A DNA stretch of 64,000 nucleotides from Cannabis sativa (lineage: Eukaryota > Streptophyta > Magnoliopsida > Rosales > Cannabaceae): positions 30,245,660-30,309,659 of the forward strand of contig NC_083601.1 in the NCBI RefSeq assembly GCF_029168945.1, read 5' to 3'. The notes under the pieces are model-generated. The model had not been told where the DNA came from and did no database searches. It saw only the letters and a list, made by a program, of their open reading frames with translations. Both the position numbers and the translations under genes were made by a program. Every line of letters begins with the position of its first letter. The first letter of the stretch is position 1. Below are positions 1-14,120 of this stretch, in pieces.

Positions 1-293
1 CCTTCCAAGTGACTGATAAAACAACCCAACAAAGTCAGAGAAAACAAGATGGAGCAGAAAAAAGAAATTAATTTGTAATAGAAACAAAATCCATAGATAA
101 TGATTGATGACACAATTGATTGAGATTTCTTTTTAACTTTTTTAGGCGAGTATACTACAAAAAGAATGACCATAATTACAAATGCCTATTGTCAGACGCA
201 TAACTTAATCAGCATGTTGTCCTCTGACAATAGCACTATCTATTTTTATCTGAAATGTCAAATAATCAAGAAAATATACAGTATATGTTGTCC

Positions 294-3200
294 TCATAGA
301 ATCATATTCAACTCTGACAGATCATCCATAGGTATGTCAAGGCCCATTGCATCATGTTCTTGTAAGCCATCCTCCTCAATGTTCAACCAAGTACTCAGAT
401 CTTGATGCCCCCCAAGTTCATTGACTACGCCTAATTCTATGGGGTCTAATTCATGCAACTGTAAATTCATAAAATCAACAGGATCCCTCTTCTCTATAAG
501 TTGTTCATCGGCACTGTTACCATGTTGCATCAACCCAGTTTCACTTTTTCTGTTGCCACCGTTGCCAGGAATTTCACCAAAAGCAGCAGAAGGGTGCATA
601 CTGCTAATTAATCCATTTCCTGAAGTTGATAGCTGAGCTGTCTTCTGCTTTGGCTTCGTTTTTGTTTTCCGTTCAGAGTTACCCAATGACAGACGACCAG
701 CTTTGGGAACAGAGTTTCTGGCAGATGTATCTTTGTCCCGCTCTCTCTCACTTCTTTTACCTTTCACTCCACCTAATAAATTATTACCAAAATTTGACTT
801 GACTTTCAAGGAAGGGATGCCACCAACATCATCAAGCAACACTTCCTTCTTTTTCCCTCTGTTAACTATAGCTCCAGTTTTGGCAAAATCCTTCTCAGAG
901 GCGGTAAGACCTCCAAATAAATTAGAAGAATTATTGTCAACTTTATTGTGAGGATCATACTGCTCAGCCCAATCAGACAAAGAACCTGTGACAATAAAAT
1001 AGATGTTGAAAAATCAAAGATAAGAACTAAAGGCTTTCAACTTTTCCCTACAACAATTTATTATTAAAAATTAAAAAGTCAGTACAAACTCAAGACCACC
1101 TTCACCATTCTCTTCCCCTGTTCTCACATCTACTTAACCATGTCTAAACTAAAAACAAATTCAACATCCCTTATAATTGGCCTCAAGCACTCACACAATT
1201 GTCTAATGTTCTCAAGAGCTTTTAATACATTAACTTTTCTTCCCAGTGCTATGGAGGAAAAATAGCAGTACTGTTATCAAAGAAGAGAAAGATACCAAAA
1301 AGCAAAGAATTTATTTCCAGTAGATTATATGATTTACTTTTTGCATAAATTATCTTTCCTACAAAAAAGAATTAGCAAAAATAGTTCTACAAAAAAGGCA
1401 CCTCCAGTTATATTCTCAGAAACCGTAACATGGGTCACGTGTTTGATTTTCATAAATTGAAATTTTAATGTAAGTAGCTTGCTAGAACTAAACAATGCAA
1501 GAATAAAAAATAATAATAAATAAATATTTTTAAAGAAAAAAAAAACATTAAAGCGCTACAAATAAATTCCTCAAGAGGATGGCATGAGAAACAATGGCAA
1601 ACCTGACAATCTGGGCTCCAGTTGAGAATTCCGAGTTTCATGTGGCAGCTTCGTTGTTGACCCTAGGCGACTCACCACCTCTGGATCATTTTCATGAGGA
1701 GGCACAGCCAAGATGACATCCTGAAGTGCAGGCTCGCTGAAGCAACTTTTTCCAGTATCTTCTAATCTCCGACATCTAGCAAGAGTTCTCTTCATAAAAC
1801 CCACAGCTACTTGTTTTGGAACCTTTGCAACCCCAAGTTTTGTAGCAAGACTTCCTCGAGTGGCCTGCCATATTTGAAAATGAAGGAATTTCAGTAACTG
1901 CTTGGTTATAATCAAGAAATTGTACCAATAATAAATAATGATTTTAACAAACTTACATGGGCAATGTACCATATAAAACATATTTCAAAACAGTTTAATC
2001 AGGTCTAGTTCTTTCTTACTAGCATATTGGGTGTAAGAACACACAAATCCTTCCACAATTCAACTTAAAAAACCGAACATAAATTATCATTTAAGAATTG
2101 TCATATGCAAACTAAACAAACAAAATAAAGTATGTTCCATAAACACACAACAAGCAGAGGGATAAAAAAAAATACCAGCAATTTTTTGTAAGAAGATTCA
2201 ACAAGTTTTTCCATTGCAACCTGCTCAAGTCCCCTGAAGACATTTAGCGCATATTAAAGCTCAGCATAGTTTAAGATGCAGGTAATTGTATATTATAAAT
2301 ATTTAAAATAGCACCAAAATGTATGAGAAACTTGGGATCAGTGAATCGTATCTACCGTTTTTCTTCCTCCTTGCCTCCCTCCAATGCTTCAATGATTGCT
2401 TTCAGCTGCACCTTTGTTTTACCAACCTAAGAAATCAAGTGTACATGTCAACGGCATTAGAAATAATTTTCAAGCAAAAATTGTCAAAACATTAAATTAA
2501 ACAATTCACTACAATGAATCAATATACAGTTCGGAAATCAGTGTGAAATTGAAACCTGTTCAAAAAGATGTTTTTGCAGTCCAAGGATATCAGAAGTAAT
2601 TGCTTCATCATCTCCTTCAGCTAGATCAGGCTACAAAAATAAAACCATAAGAGTTATCCAACAATCACAAATGTTGAAAGCAAGAACAAAGTTCAGGCAC
2701 AAATAGAAAGAGATTGTTAGAATGATCATGCAAAAACTGGCTAAAAAAGGTAAAATAAAACCTTTCCTAACTCATTGCTTATATTAAGGCTTACCACTAT
2801 CTCTGGATATATGCCAACACTCTGCAACTCCAGCAAGAGCTTGTCCTCAATACGCATTTTCTCATATGAGCAATCTAAAGGTGAAACTCCAGAAGCATTT
2901 GCATATAATGAAGGAGGTCTACCAATCACCTCTTCAGAAAACTCAGTAAATGACCCATTATCCAAATGTGTAACTTCATGATCTCCAGTCAATACATTGT
3001 TTCTAAGTAATTGATTATGTACACTTGTGCTTATGCTCTTAGCTACATTACCACTACCATTACAAGAGAGCAAGTCAACAGCACACTGCTGTAATGTTTG
3101 AGGAGAAAAAATGGATTGACCTTCAAACTCAAACCCAACAATGCCTTGGTTAGAACCAGCATCAGGAGAAAATTCATCCTTTTGCTGGAAACATGCAACT

Positions 3201-6200
3201 CTTGCTCCACACTCTTCTTCAAATTCTTCCATCTCATCTTCCATTATCAAAGCTGATAATACTCTTTGGTACAGCGGAGGCATATTCTTACTTTCCAAAT
3301 TTAATTTCTCACCTACAGTGTCCATGCCCAGGACTTGATCGGGCGAACTTCTCTCTTTTCCTTCAGATACATGAACCTGAGACTCAAGGTTCTCTTCACG
3401 CACATGATAATTCTGTGAATAGAAAACAAAGTAAACATGAGTCACAATCTATAAATTATAGACAGGGAAACTATATCTGGTTCTCAATATGCATTCCTGT
3501 TTCATCAATCATATAATTAACTGAACTTATTCCAACAAGGAATAAAACAAAATAGCCAAATTTAGAAAAAAATCTAGTAATGAGATTGTTATTTTTTTGA
3601 CATTAAGATAGAGGTGGGGGGGTATTACATTTGCTTTTCTATAATATGAATAAAAAAAGACAAAGATCATATGTCTTATACTAACCTCGTCCCAAATTTA
3701 TTGGGGTGCCTCACCAGAGAAAAACCATGGTAACAAAATGAAACAGAACATATAGAGTTACACACGTAGATACCAATCACAAAACAAAAACCATAACATG
3801 TACCCATATTACATTTGCTTTTTACAAGGAACAAAACTTATAAAAGAGAAAAGCACAATTATCAGAATAGAGTTGCACTGCACGTATACACTATATCATA
3901 ATATGTATAGCACATGTTACCCAGTAGTTATACTAAGCATTATATCTAAAACCATCTACCACTAATAAAAAAGAATACCATTCCAGAAAGTCTCATGACA
4001 GTTTCACAACAAAGTGAACTACCTTCTTTTTGTTCAATATCTCATTGACCAATAATAAAAACTCAATATAGAGAATCTGAAGTATCATGCTTAGAATCAC
4101 GTAACAGGAAAATTTACTTTAAAAAATGCAGTACGATCAATCAAAATTGGCATTATTATAAAGAAAAAAAAAAGCAATGTTGATCATATACTGACAATAG
4201 AAAGACTATATGTGATGAAAAACGTTTACTCTTGACATTACCATAACATTATTGCGAAGGTCAAATATCTGAGACAGGCGTTCATAAGTCACCTCCATAA
4301 AGTTCAGCTGAACATTGAAAAAAATATTGCAGAGAACATGTAAGACACAATTTCGAACCTACAAAAAAAAATCATAAGATTTATGTACCACCTGCTCCTT
4401 TAGGTAAGATATCTCCTCTAAGTTGACAGGAGCAAATATTGGTTGCATCTTCTTCCAGAATGGACCAGAACAGGCAAGATCTGAAAAAACCAAACAAAGC
4501 TCATTGTGAATACATACATGTAGGTTTATGTACCTTGTTTTTTCAGAAACAATACAATGTTAAGTTTAGAAACATACTGCTCGCATTACAAGCAAAACTT
4601 GCAGCTGCTAAGAGTTCTTCACGGTCATCATCTTGTTCACCTAGAGTTACAAGTAACAGAATATCATTGACCCTTAATTTCCCACAATGAAAATGAGAAT
4701 TCATTATCTAGCATTTAGTTAATTTATAACAAAAGAACAAACTGAATATATTATTTATATAATGCCTGAAAAAAGCATAAGGGTTTATAAACAGATGCAA
4801 GAAAAAAAACCCAAGAACCACAATAAGAGTACGAATTCATACTTAAATTGTACCAAGTAGTAAATGATGTAGATATAAATAATACCTGCACAATCAGGAG
4901 AGCAAGTGGCACTTGTATGTCCAAGACGAGCAATGGCTTTCCGTTCTGAAAATTTCTTTAGAGGGGGCCGTCCTGACTTGCTGAAGCAAATACAAAATAC
5001 TAATGTTAATGTCAAGAGTAGAAGCTACTTCTTTATATAATAAGGAAAAAGAATTCACTACCTGCCACTCCTTTCAGAATTATGCCTTGAACTTTTAATT
5101 GGCTTTGCTGAGGCTAAATTCTCCAACTTTTCCTTCACTGGTGAAATATTAATCCTGGGAAATGATGATCCCCGACCACTTCTTCCTTGTCTGCGCACAC
5201 TATCTCCAGTTCCTTCTTTAATAGTTATTTTACTTTTCTTTGTAAGCAATGTTGAAGGAACAGTGTTTTGAAAGGCTTTTACACCTCCATCCTCTACCTC
5301 ACTGCTTACTGCTCCTTTCTCCTTAAACCTACTTTCACGATTTTCACATGCTGCACCAGAATCTTCACTTTCAGATAATCTGGAAGGAGATGACATATTA
5401 TCGTGCTTTGGTTTATATTGCAGGGCAGCATTACATATGCTCCTGCCAAGAGACCCATTGGTAGCAGAAAAGGTTAATCTAGTGCCCAAATCAGAAGGAG
5501 AACAGGCTTCTGGTGATGCCGGTACTTCATCATGGTTTGAGACGGGAGACACTAAATTTGATCGTCTAGTGCGGGAAATTTTTTGGGGTCTCTGACCAAC
5601 CCATGCCATGGGAGGGGACGAAGATCCTGTTGGGATAGGTCGGTTGCGATTGTTAGCGCCACTTACTGAATGAGTTTTGTTCACATTTCCTGCTTGTTCC
5701 CAACCCTCCAGTGATCCAGAGGTGCGAGGAAAATTAGGAGATAAATTTCCTGAAACAACAGGGCCGCTTCGCTGTGCCCTTGAAGCTTTCCCTTTTGTCA
5801 ATCCAAGTATTTGATTATCCTCACGACCATTTAACCTAAACAAATTATTCAGGAAAAATAGGTATAAAGATATATGCACCATATCAAACAAATTAAATAA
5901 CCTTCAGAATGGCTATAAAAGACTCTTAACAAGGTAACCAACTACACAACAGCATCAAATCTATAGCAGTAAAAACATACTTAATGTTCCCCTTGAGTCG
6001 CTCCTTACTTAAGCCAGGAATTGAATCCCTTGAAAGAGAAACCTTGTCAAGTTCATTCTTAAAAATTGCACGGCCATTTGAGCTAGCACACAAGGAAGCA
6101 CCATCAAACTTGTTGATGCCATTTAATGGTCCTGGCCTGCAAGAATGGTAGAAATCTCAAACAGCTGTATCTCAGCTTTCATATCATGCAAGAACCAAAA

Positions 6201-8285
6201 TAAAAGTTCATATAAATTCTGTTTTTAAATAATAATAATAAAAAAAATTCACCTAAAAATTTGGGCATCACAAGATGTTGAACCCTGATCATTGTTCAGC
6301 TTATGATGCATAGCTCGCTTGGGCTCTCCATCATCCAGGGGTCGGCCAAGAAGAGGACCAACAGAACGTTTCCTTTTTATTTTTCTGTCCCATGTCTCCC
6401 CTCCAACTGGCAATCTTCGGATCTTTTCATCAACAATATGAGATCCTTCGCCACAATCTCTAAGCATATCCCTATCTTTTCCTATGATCGACCGCTTTGC
6501 AAGGTTATTAGTTTGGCCTTCAGCCTACAAGAAAAAAACAGAAATAGAATTATAAACTGACGGCTTGCATTAGTCAAAGTTAAATCAAGATGAGTAGAAC
6601 ACAAATGAGCCTTCGCAAGGCTTATGAACCAAATCCATAGGCTCAAACAATTACAATATTATACAATTTCAGGGTAAAGCTCCTTTAGAATTAGAACCTA
6701 CATTTTAAGAAAGCAAGAACATTGAAGAATACAATACAATGAAATTAAGCCAGAAGAGTTTTATAAATAGTGAAAACGGTCACTGATCTTTGCTAAATTA
6801 GTATTTACTTTTTTACAGTATTATTTGTCTCTTCTTTCACAGATAAGAACAACCGCATTTCCGTTAAGTAGATAGAATGTCATATGGCGTGCCCATAGCA
6901 TTTAGCAATCAAACCATGATTTGCAACTTATACAAGTGTTTTTAGAATAATTGATCTTTCAAAGGGCACTTTTTGTTCCCTTGTGGCATAACAATTGAGC
7001 TCCTGTGTTTCACGTAGTTTCCTACCTTAAAGGTATAGCTCTTCATTTGCTAAAAAAAAAAAAAGTTGTTCACATCCACAAGGGTTTTTTTTTTCTTATT
7101 TTGAAATTATATTTGCTTAATTTATTAAATAAGTAGAAAACTAAAGCAGGTCAATTTCAATATAGGCACATAAAATATCAGAGTTTTTTTTTTTTGGCAA
7201 CAATTTTATATTTTGTTTGAAAAGAAAATATGAATAATAAAGCATTTCTCACCCGTCATTCCACTTTTAGAGGCCTAAATATTTTTACTGGATAAAATAC
7301 TAAAAATAAAATGTGTTCCTGTAATAATATAGAAATTGCATTGTACAAACCCTTATTTCTGCAACTGAAGAGCGAACTCGCTTATTGAGAATGACATTCT
7401 TAGTCCTTTCCTCCAATTTTTGGTTCGCAGGTTCAGCAGGGTTCCGTGAACTCGGGGAGCCCATCTTCAACAAATTCAACCCAACTGATCTTTCTGTAGT
7501 AATCATCTCATTCCGTTGTTTCTTTGAGCTTACAATATCACAATACTTGTTCAATTTTTGCAAGGATTCTTCAAGCATCTTTTTCCTAATCCTGACAAAA
7601 TATAATAAAAGAGAAGCATATTAGCAAAATCTACTTTTAAATTTCAACAAGCCCAAAATTAATTCCATCCCAACCCACTTCTAACAAGTTCAATACTGCT
7701 AGTCTCAACACTGATCAAGAATAAAAACGAGGAGTAAAGTTAGACATTACACCTTCAAGTATCCTTGAAAACTTTAACGTCAAAAATATGTGCATTAATT
7801 GTAAGAATTTCCAAACTCAAATACAAGAATATCAGTATCACATATAAAATTTGTTATTACTTTGCTTTGTTAGAGCCATCTTGCACATTTGCTTTGAACC
7901 GCTTCAGTTCCTCTGTAGCCACAGAAGGGGCAGGCTTTGAATGAGCAGCCCCAAATGAATTGTCTTCACCTGTGCTTCCAAATGATATAATTCCCAAAGC
8001 CCTCCTCAATTCACCTAACCTAGTATATCTCTGATTTTCTATAGTAATAGGATCTATTGTCAAATACTGAGCTATAGGAGGCAAATCTCCTATCAATGCA
8101 GTGCTGGCCCGGGGTGTACTAGCACCAGAACTAAACATTCGAGTCTCACCACTCTCACGGAAGCTTCCAGACCTATCTAAGCTGGCATTGAGGTAACCTC
8201 CCCTCTGCACATTAGAATAACTCCCAGTAAAACCCAAATCTTCTGGACTAGCCGAAGTTGACTCAAATCTCACACTTCCCGCCAT
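294..8285 (-). CDS. Plant-specific low-complexity protein of unknown function, 15 coding exons
   Basis: Joining exons at GT-AG sites gives 8285-7861, 7591-7351, 6524-6253, 6136-5981, 5835-5062, 4980-4886, 4640-4578, 4480-4392, 4307-4242, 3412-2795, 2630-2556, 2426-2356, 2233-2176, 1864-1603 and 985-294. The total is 3957 nt, an exact 1318 codons plus stop. The N-terminus (MAGSVRFESTSASPE, then GDLPPIAQYL and a VATEELKRFK segment) matches my memory of the Arabidopsis At2g19390/At4g29790 family, often labelled serine/arginine repetitive matrix-like. I see no catalytic motif, membrane span or signal peptide. The chain is rich in Ser, Arg, Lys and Glu, with basic clusters such as RKIKRKR that could be nuclear signals. 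The conserved middle (LLAAASFACNAS, then GPFWKKM) and the EALEGGKEEEKR helix look structured. Function is unknown; a nuclear role is inference. The exon chain is strong; the family name is from memory. Confidence 0.85.
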
Positions 8286-9160
8286 TACTCATTAATTAAA
8301 CAAACACATGTCCAATTTGTCCAAACTGAATTTCTTTAGAACACCTTGTTTTCAGGGTTTAAATAAATTCTTATAGACAAGTACGCACAAACCCACATTC
8401 ATAAATAAAATCCAGCGTTAGACCACACGGGATAGCATATCTGCAACATCGTGAAGTGAACCATAATTAGTATAACACTGATAAACTGCTTATTTAATTA
8501 TTTTCTTCATATACAGCAAATCCCCACTATTTTAAGTAAACCTTAGTACACTACCATGGACAAGATAACTAGTTTACCCCCTAAAGAAAAAGAACATATT
8601 GCGGTTCCGACATTCTACCCAATAAGATAACACTACAACTATTACACGCTACCTCACTTGTTTCGGTAGCCAGATGGATAAAGCAGTTGAAATGAGCCAA
8701 AATAACAGTTGACCAAAAGCTTTCCTTTGACTTGTATCCAGAACAATCAATGCTTAACAAGAAAAAAATGTACAAAATTAAGCTTTATTTCCTTATCCAA
8801 AATATTTTCCAGGAAAACAAGCACAGATAAAACCCAAATAACTAAAAACTCTGTACCAAGAAAAATTAAAGAAACAAACCCAAAATCAACCACTTTACAT
8901 AACAGAATTCAACCAATTCAACATTCAAAAAACTACACAAAAAGATGAATTCTTTTAATAAAATAAACAACATAAAATCTGCCACCCGAATCCCCAATTC
9001 ACGCAAAAAAGCAAACTAGGGTTTTTCCGAAGTCGCAGTAAAAATTGAAGCAGAGAACGGATCAGAAACCAGGAATTGGAAGCAGGGAAAAGCGAAATTC
9101 AATCGAAAGGGAAGCAAGACATAGCTGCATTGATCGATCGAGAAAGGGATCGTAGTGTAC

Positions 9161-9233
9161 CTGTAGAGAGAGAAAGTACGAATTAGAAGAAGAATTTTGT
9201 GGCAGGCGCTGTCGTCGTAGAGATTCTGCGTTG

Positions 9234-9264
<31 letters not shown>

Positions 9265-9290
9265 CGGGACCCGCATGAAATTTAGGGCGG
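9161..9290 (-). promoter_or_regulatory. Probable non-coding first exon (5' leader) with a (CT)n tract
   Basis: On the minus strand a good donor (CTACAG|GTACAC) lies at 9160/9159, about 0.9 kb upstream of the start codon at 8285. The stretch before it carries a pure (CT)n run at 9241-9264, typical of plant 5' leaders. A leader intron of roughly 0.8 kb is therefore likely. The acceptor near 8300-8500 is not certain and the transcription start cannot be read from sequence. Confidence 0.5.
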
Positions 9291-9299
9291 GGTTATTCG

Positions 9300-9888
9300 A
9301 GTGACTTGGGTTGTAAAGTGTAACACTCGCGCTAAAATCAGAGCCCTACATCATGAATTTCACACGTGGGGCCCTTTTCTCTTCATCTAACACACACACA
9401 CACTCACCTAAGACAAGTCACCTTTCTTCTTTGGGTTTGGAATATACTCCTTTCTTCTTTGGGTTTGGAACATATTAGCTTCCCCTCATGTGTGGATAGG
9501 GTTTATGTCTTCTTTATTATTATTGTTTAGAAAAATAAGATTTAAATAAATCAATATCAATTATGATTTTTTTTGGTGGAGATGTGAGATGTTAAGTACC
9601 ATAAAAATTATAAATTATTGGTATTTTAATATAATACTAAGTAGCTATTAAGCTTTAATTTTATGATGAATTTTGATCATAATTGAGTAGGTTTGGTGTA
9701 ATTATTTTTTAAAAGGAAATGATATAAGGTACTACATAAATGTGGTATTAGATAGGTTAAGATGTAACATGTTAAGATATGTTATGTTTTACATATGGTT
9801 GGAGTTTTGGTTTCGCAATGAATGATGACTTCAAAATAAATTTGGGAATGAAATTTAATGATAATAAAAAAAAAAAGTAATGTGTGAC
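9300..9888. other. Intergenic, no gene seen
   Basis: AT-rich flank upstream of the minus-strand gene. It holds a short duplicated phrase (tttcttctttgggtttgga at about 9423 and 9451) and no open frame of note. Confidence 0.5.
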
Positions 9889-10189
9889 ATAAATATTTAA
9901 GTTTAATTTTTAGTTGTAAATAAATATATAAGTTTTATTTTTTACCGTAAATTATCGTTTAGTGTCAAGTTAATGCCCACGTGCAATCTCTGATTGGTCC
10001 AAATTATTAAATTTTAATTTTTTATTTAAAAATTAATTTAAATATACCAATAAATAAATGACACTTGGATAATAACTTTACATTTAACATACAGATACTT
10101 ATGAAAGTTTCATATATATAATTTAAATATTATTACCGTCAAAAGTTAAGTATTTATCAGTAATTGAAAGTTAAACTTAAATATTTACA
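9889..10189. mobile_element. Probable MITE, about 300 bp
   Basis: The ends are inverted copies: taaatatttaagttta at about 9889 and taaacttaaatattta at about 10172, with similarity continuing inwards. The interior is AT-rich with no coding capacity. No target duplication was found, so the superfamily is unassigned. Confidence 0.5.
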
Positions 10190-11357
10190 CTGTAAATTAC
10201 TACTATAAAAATATAATTTTGACTTTATTTTGAGGTTTTTGACTTTCTTATGAAGTTTTAGTAGTGTGGTACTAATATAATAGTCCTTATCCAATTGAAT
10301 GGGTTAAAAAGAATGGTGCTTTTCCTATATATAATATGGTTGGCTATTGGTGGTTACAATGGTATCTTTGTTGTCTACAAAGAATTAAACCTAGGATTTC
10401 TATTTGGGAAAAGAATGTAGTTATCCATAGAGTGCCCCTATGGGACCTTTGACAACAATATTCCATACAATTACAAATATAATGGATGTGTATGGACTTG
10501 ATTTGAAGATGTATGTTTTGAGGTACCAAAGAATATGACCCCTTCTTTTTGACATATTTATAGCTACCAACCAAATCACATTATTTTAATCATATGTTGG
10601 CATGCATATTAATTTTATATTTTATGAATAAAAAGAGTAAATGTCATTTTTTTCGTCTAAAAACTTAAAAATGAGTTAGTTTAATTAAAGAGAATCTTAA
10701 AATTAACTCTCTTTTTTATCCGGTTATAGAAGAGGATGACCATTCTTATATAAACTAGTCCGATGTTACGTGTAAAGTACGTATAATTAGTTATTTTTTA
10801 ATTATAGGTGATATTAAGTACAATATATATATATATGTTTAATTTTTTTTTTATTAAGTGAAGTGATATTAAGTGTAATACTTTAATTTTTTTTAATTAG
10901 GTAATGTATTTTCTAAAAAATAAAATTGAAATAGGGTTCGAGATTTTGGTTTTTGAAGATTTTTTTTAACTATTGCGACTACATTAGTGTATCATTTGGA
11001 TATATGTATTTTATATGTACAAAAAAAACTCAAGTAAGATATCATGAATAATTATTGTGTGTTTAATTGAGCATAATATTATTTTAGAAAGCAATAATTT
11101 ATAAATTACATTTTACATATATTAATATAGTCTTGACATATCTCTTTTATGAAAGTAATTTATAAGTTTTATTAATTATCATAAAGCTAGATGTATATAC
11201 ATAGTAGTGAATTAATTAAACTCTTTTATTAATATATATACTAATTCTTAATGGTTTGATAATTTGTATTGGTAGCTAGCTTGGATTAATGGAATGTGTA
11301 TATATTACAATATATATAATGCACAAGTATACTACATATATTATAGATAAATAAATC
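10190..11357. other. Intergenic, no gene seen
   Basis: Very AT-rich sequence without a convincing open frame or recognisable element. It ends where homology to the copia element begins. Confidence 0.45.
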
Positions 11358-13290
11358 GTGAATATTTTTGAGACGGGAACTGTAATATTTTTTGAGGATA
11401 TTGAATTTGGGGGGAGAAATAAGGTTAAAGACATTACTTTTGAGGAGGAATTGAATTTAACTTTAGTTCCTACTATCATTTTAGACAATGTTCAGGCTTC
11501 CACACCTGTCATTGATCAAGAAATAAATTTGGAACCTCAACAAGTCAATGTTGAACAACTCCCAAATCAGGATGAGGTTATTGTTCCTAAAGAACAAATT
11601 CAACACCTTCAAGAACAATAGTCATTAAGGAGGTTCACAAAAGAGAGAAAAAATGATATTTCAGATGACTATTTTGTATTTCTTCAAGAACATGAGGATG
11701 AAATTAGAATGATGGAAGATGATCCAACCAACTTGCATCAGGCCATGAAAAGTTCTAACTCTGAAAAGTGGATTGATGCCATGCATGAAAATAATAAGTC
11801 TATGCAAGACAATAAGGTTTGGGAAGTTATCCCATTACCATAAGGTTATAAGTGGATACTTAAAACCAAGAAGGATAAATATGCTAATGTGGTGAGATTT
11901 AAGGCACGTTTTGTAGCAAAAGCTATACTCAGAAATAAGGCATTAATTATACATAGGCTTTCTCTCTGGTTTCATCGAAAGACTCTTTTAGGATAATATT
12001 GGCACTTGTTGCTCATTTTGACCTTGAGTTACAATAGATGGATGTTAAAACAGCGTTTCTCAATGGCGACATTGACGAGACAATTTATATGGTGCAACTA
12101 GAAAACTTTGTGGTTGGTGACCCAAAGAATATGGTTTGTAAATTAAAGAAATTCATCTATGGACTCAAGCAAGCTTCTCGTCAATGGTATCACAAGTTTC
12201 ATTAAGTAATTATCTTGTTTGGTTTTGAGATGAATATCATTGATGATTGTGTGTATCACAAATTCAGTGGGAATAAATACATAATTCTGGCTCTATATGT
12301 CGATGACATATTACTTGCCATTAGTGATATAGGCTTATTGCATGAAACGAAGAGATTTCTATCTAAGCAATTTGAGATGAAAGATCTTGGTGACACCTTT
12401 TTTATTTTAGGAATTCAAATACGTCGAGATCGTTTTCAGGGTATTCTTAGATTATCACAAAAGAGCTATATCGATAAAGTACTCAAAAGGTTTGGCATGC
12501 AAGATTGTAGACCAGGTGATACTCCTGTTGCTAAAGGAGACGAATTCAGTCTTAGTCAATGCCCTAAAAGTAGCCTTGAAATTCAGGTTATGAAAAAGAT
12601 TCCATATGCATCAATTGTAGGAAGTTTAATGTATCTTCAAGTATGTACGCGTCCAGATTTTGCGTACATTGTTAGGATGTTAGGCAGATATTTAAGCAAC
12701 ATTGGTATGGACCATTGGATAGCAGCCAAGAGGGTTATGAGATATCTTCAGAGGACGAAAGATTACATGCTCACATATAGGAAGTCAGATCATTTGGAGG
12801 TCGTAAGGTATTCTGATTATGATTTCGCTAGATGCCAAGATAGCAGAAGGTCTACATCAGGCTACATTTTTCTGTTAGCTGGAGGAGCTATATCCTGGAA
12901 AAGTGTCAAACAAACACTTATAGCTTCTTCAACTATGGCAGCAGAATTTGTAGCATGTTATGAGGCATCAAATCAGGGAATATGGCTGAGAAACTTTGTC
13001 ACTAGGCTGCGTATTTTAGAGAATGTAGAAAGACCACTCAAGATATTTTGTGACAATAAATCAGCAGTGATGTATTCCAATAACAATAGGAGCTCATCCA
13101 AGTCAAAACATATTGACATAAAGTACCTAGTTGTAAAATAAAGAGTGTAGAGTGGGCAGATATCCATAGAGCATATTGGGACTAACTCCATGATAGCGGA
13201 TCCGCTCACAAAAGGATTACCACCCAAGGTCTTTCATGAGCACACTGCTCATATGGCTGTAGTATTGCTTAAGGATATCATGATTTAGTG
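11358..13290 (+). pseudogene. Broken copia polyprotein: RT and RNase H remnant
   Basis: The longest open piece (12215-13141, 308 codons) spans the RT catalytic block LYVDDILLA near its start, then the connection region and RNase H (motifs RSTSGYIFLL and DNKSA). Upstream pieces carry the acidic linker and the first RT block but are broken by stops and frameshifts, for example near 11620, 11840 and 12205. It cannot encode a full enzyme. Confidence 0.85.
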
Positions 13291-13460
13291 GGAGTTTGTA
13301 TTTTCATTGCTTTATGTTTATTTAAGACATTTATGTATTTGGTTATTTTCTAATCAAAAATAAAGTTTTCAATTTATTCACTTTGTTTTGTTATGTTTAA
13401 GCCTGACCTTGCTTTGGTTTAAAGAGGACCAGTTGGAAATAGGCATGTTCGGTTCACATT

Positions 13461-13883
13461 TAGGGATGTAAACGGGGCGGGCGGGTGTGGGGATTGCTCC
13501 CCCACCCCCATACCCGCTTCTTAAATTCACTCCCATACCCGTTTAAATTAAATCGGGTACCCATTACATATATGTTTTTGAAAAAAAAATGTTGTCTCAA
13601 AGAGAATTAAAAAAAATAATCATAAAAATTTAGTAAAACAATAAACTTAAGTGGAATAACGTGTATAGTAAAAAAAAAGTATAATCAATAAAAAGCCTAA
13701 AGCATGAAGTTACTTTAATTGTAGTAGTTATGATTTTAAAACTTAAATGTATACATATATCATATCGGGGCGGGTATCTATTCTCATGCCCCCACCCCGT
13801 ATCCGACTCGGGTATGAATCTTTAAACCCATACCCGCCCCCGCCCCCGAAAGCCAACTCCCGTACCCACCCCAGCCATCCCTA
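13461..13883. mobile_element. hAT-type MITE, 423 bp, inserted in copia copy A
   Basis: It is flanked by the 8-bp direct repeat TTCACATT (13453-13460 and 13884-13891). The ends begin TAGGGATG in inverted orientation, as in plant hAT MITEs. The subterminal parts are GC-rich (cggggcgggcggg; cccgcccccgccccc) around an AT-rich centre. Copia copy B keeps the unoccupied site, read in reverse at about 16323-16350, which proves the insertion. No coding capacity. Confidence 0.9.
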
Positions 13884-14120
13884 TTCACATTGCATGTAAT
13901 TTCCATGCTACACATCCATGATTGATCTATGTCATTTGGCTATATTCGTAAATGTGACCATTGATGGGTTTAGTCATGATTGATATGACGAAAGTCGCTT
14001 TGATCCTACATGGGTATAGTTGATGGACGAGATTTTTGTGAATACCTTTACATAATAGCAAATTTTGAGCTCATAAGGTTATACATTTATCAGGTAACAT
14101 TTGTTGTCCAAGTGGGAGAT

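Noticed and set aside
3680..3705. taacctcgtcccaaatttattgggg as a SINE tail
   Set aside because: The phrase resembles plant SINE ends, but no body, pol III boxes or target duplication were found in the intron.
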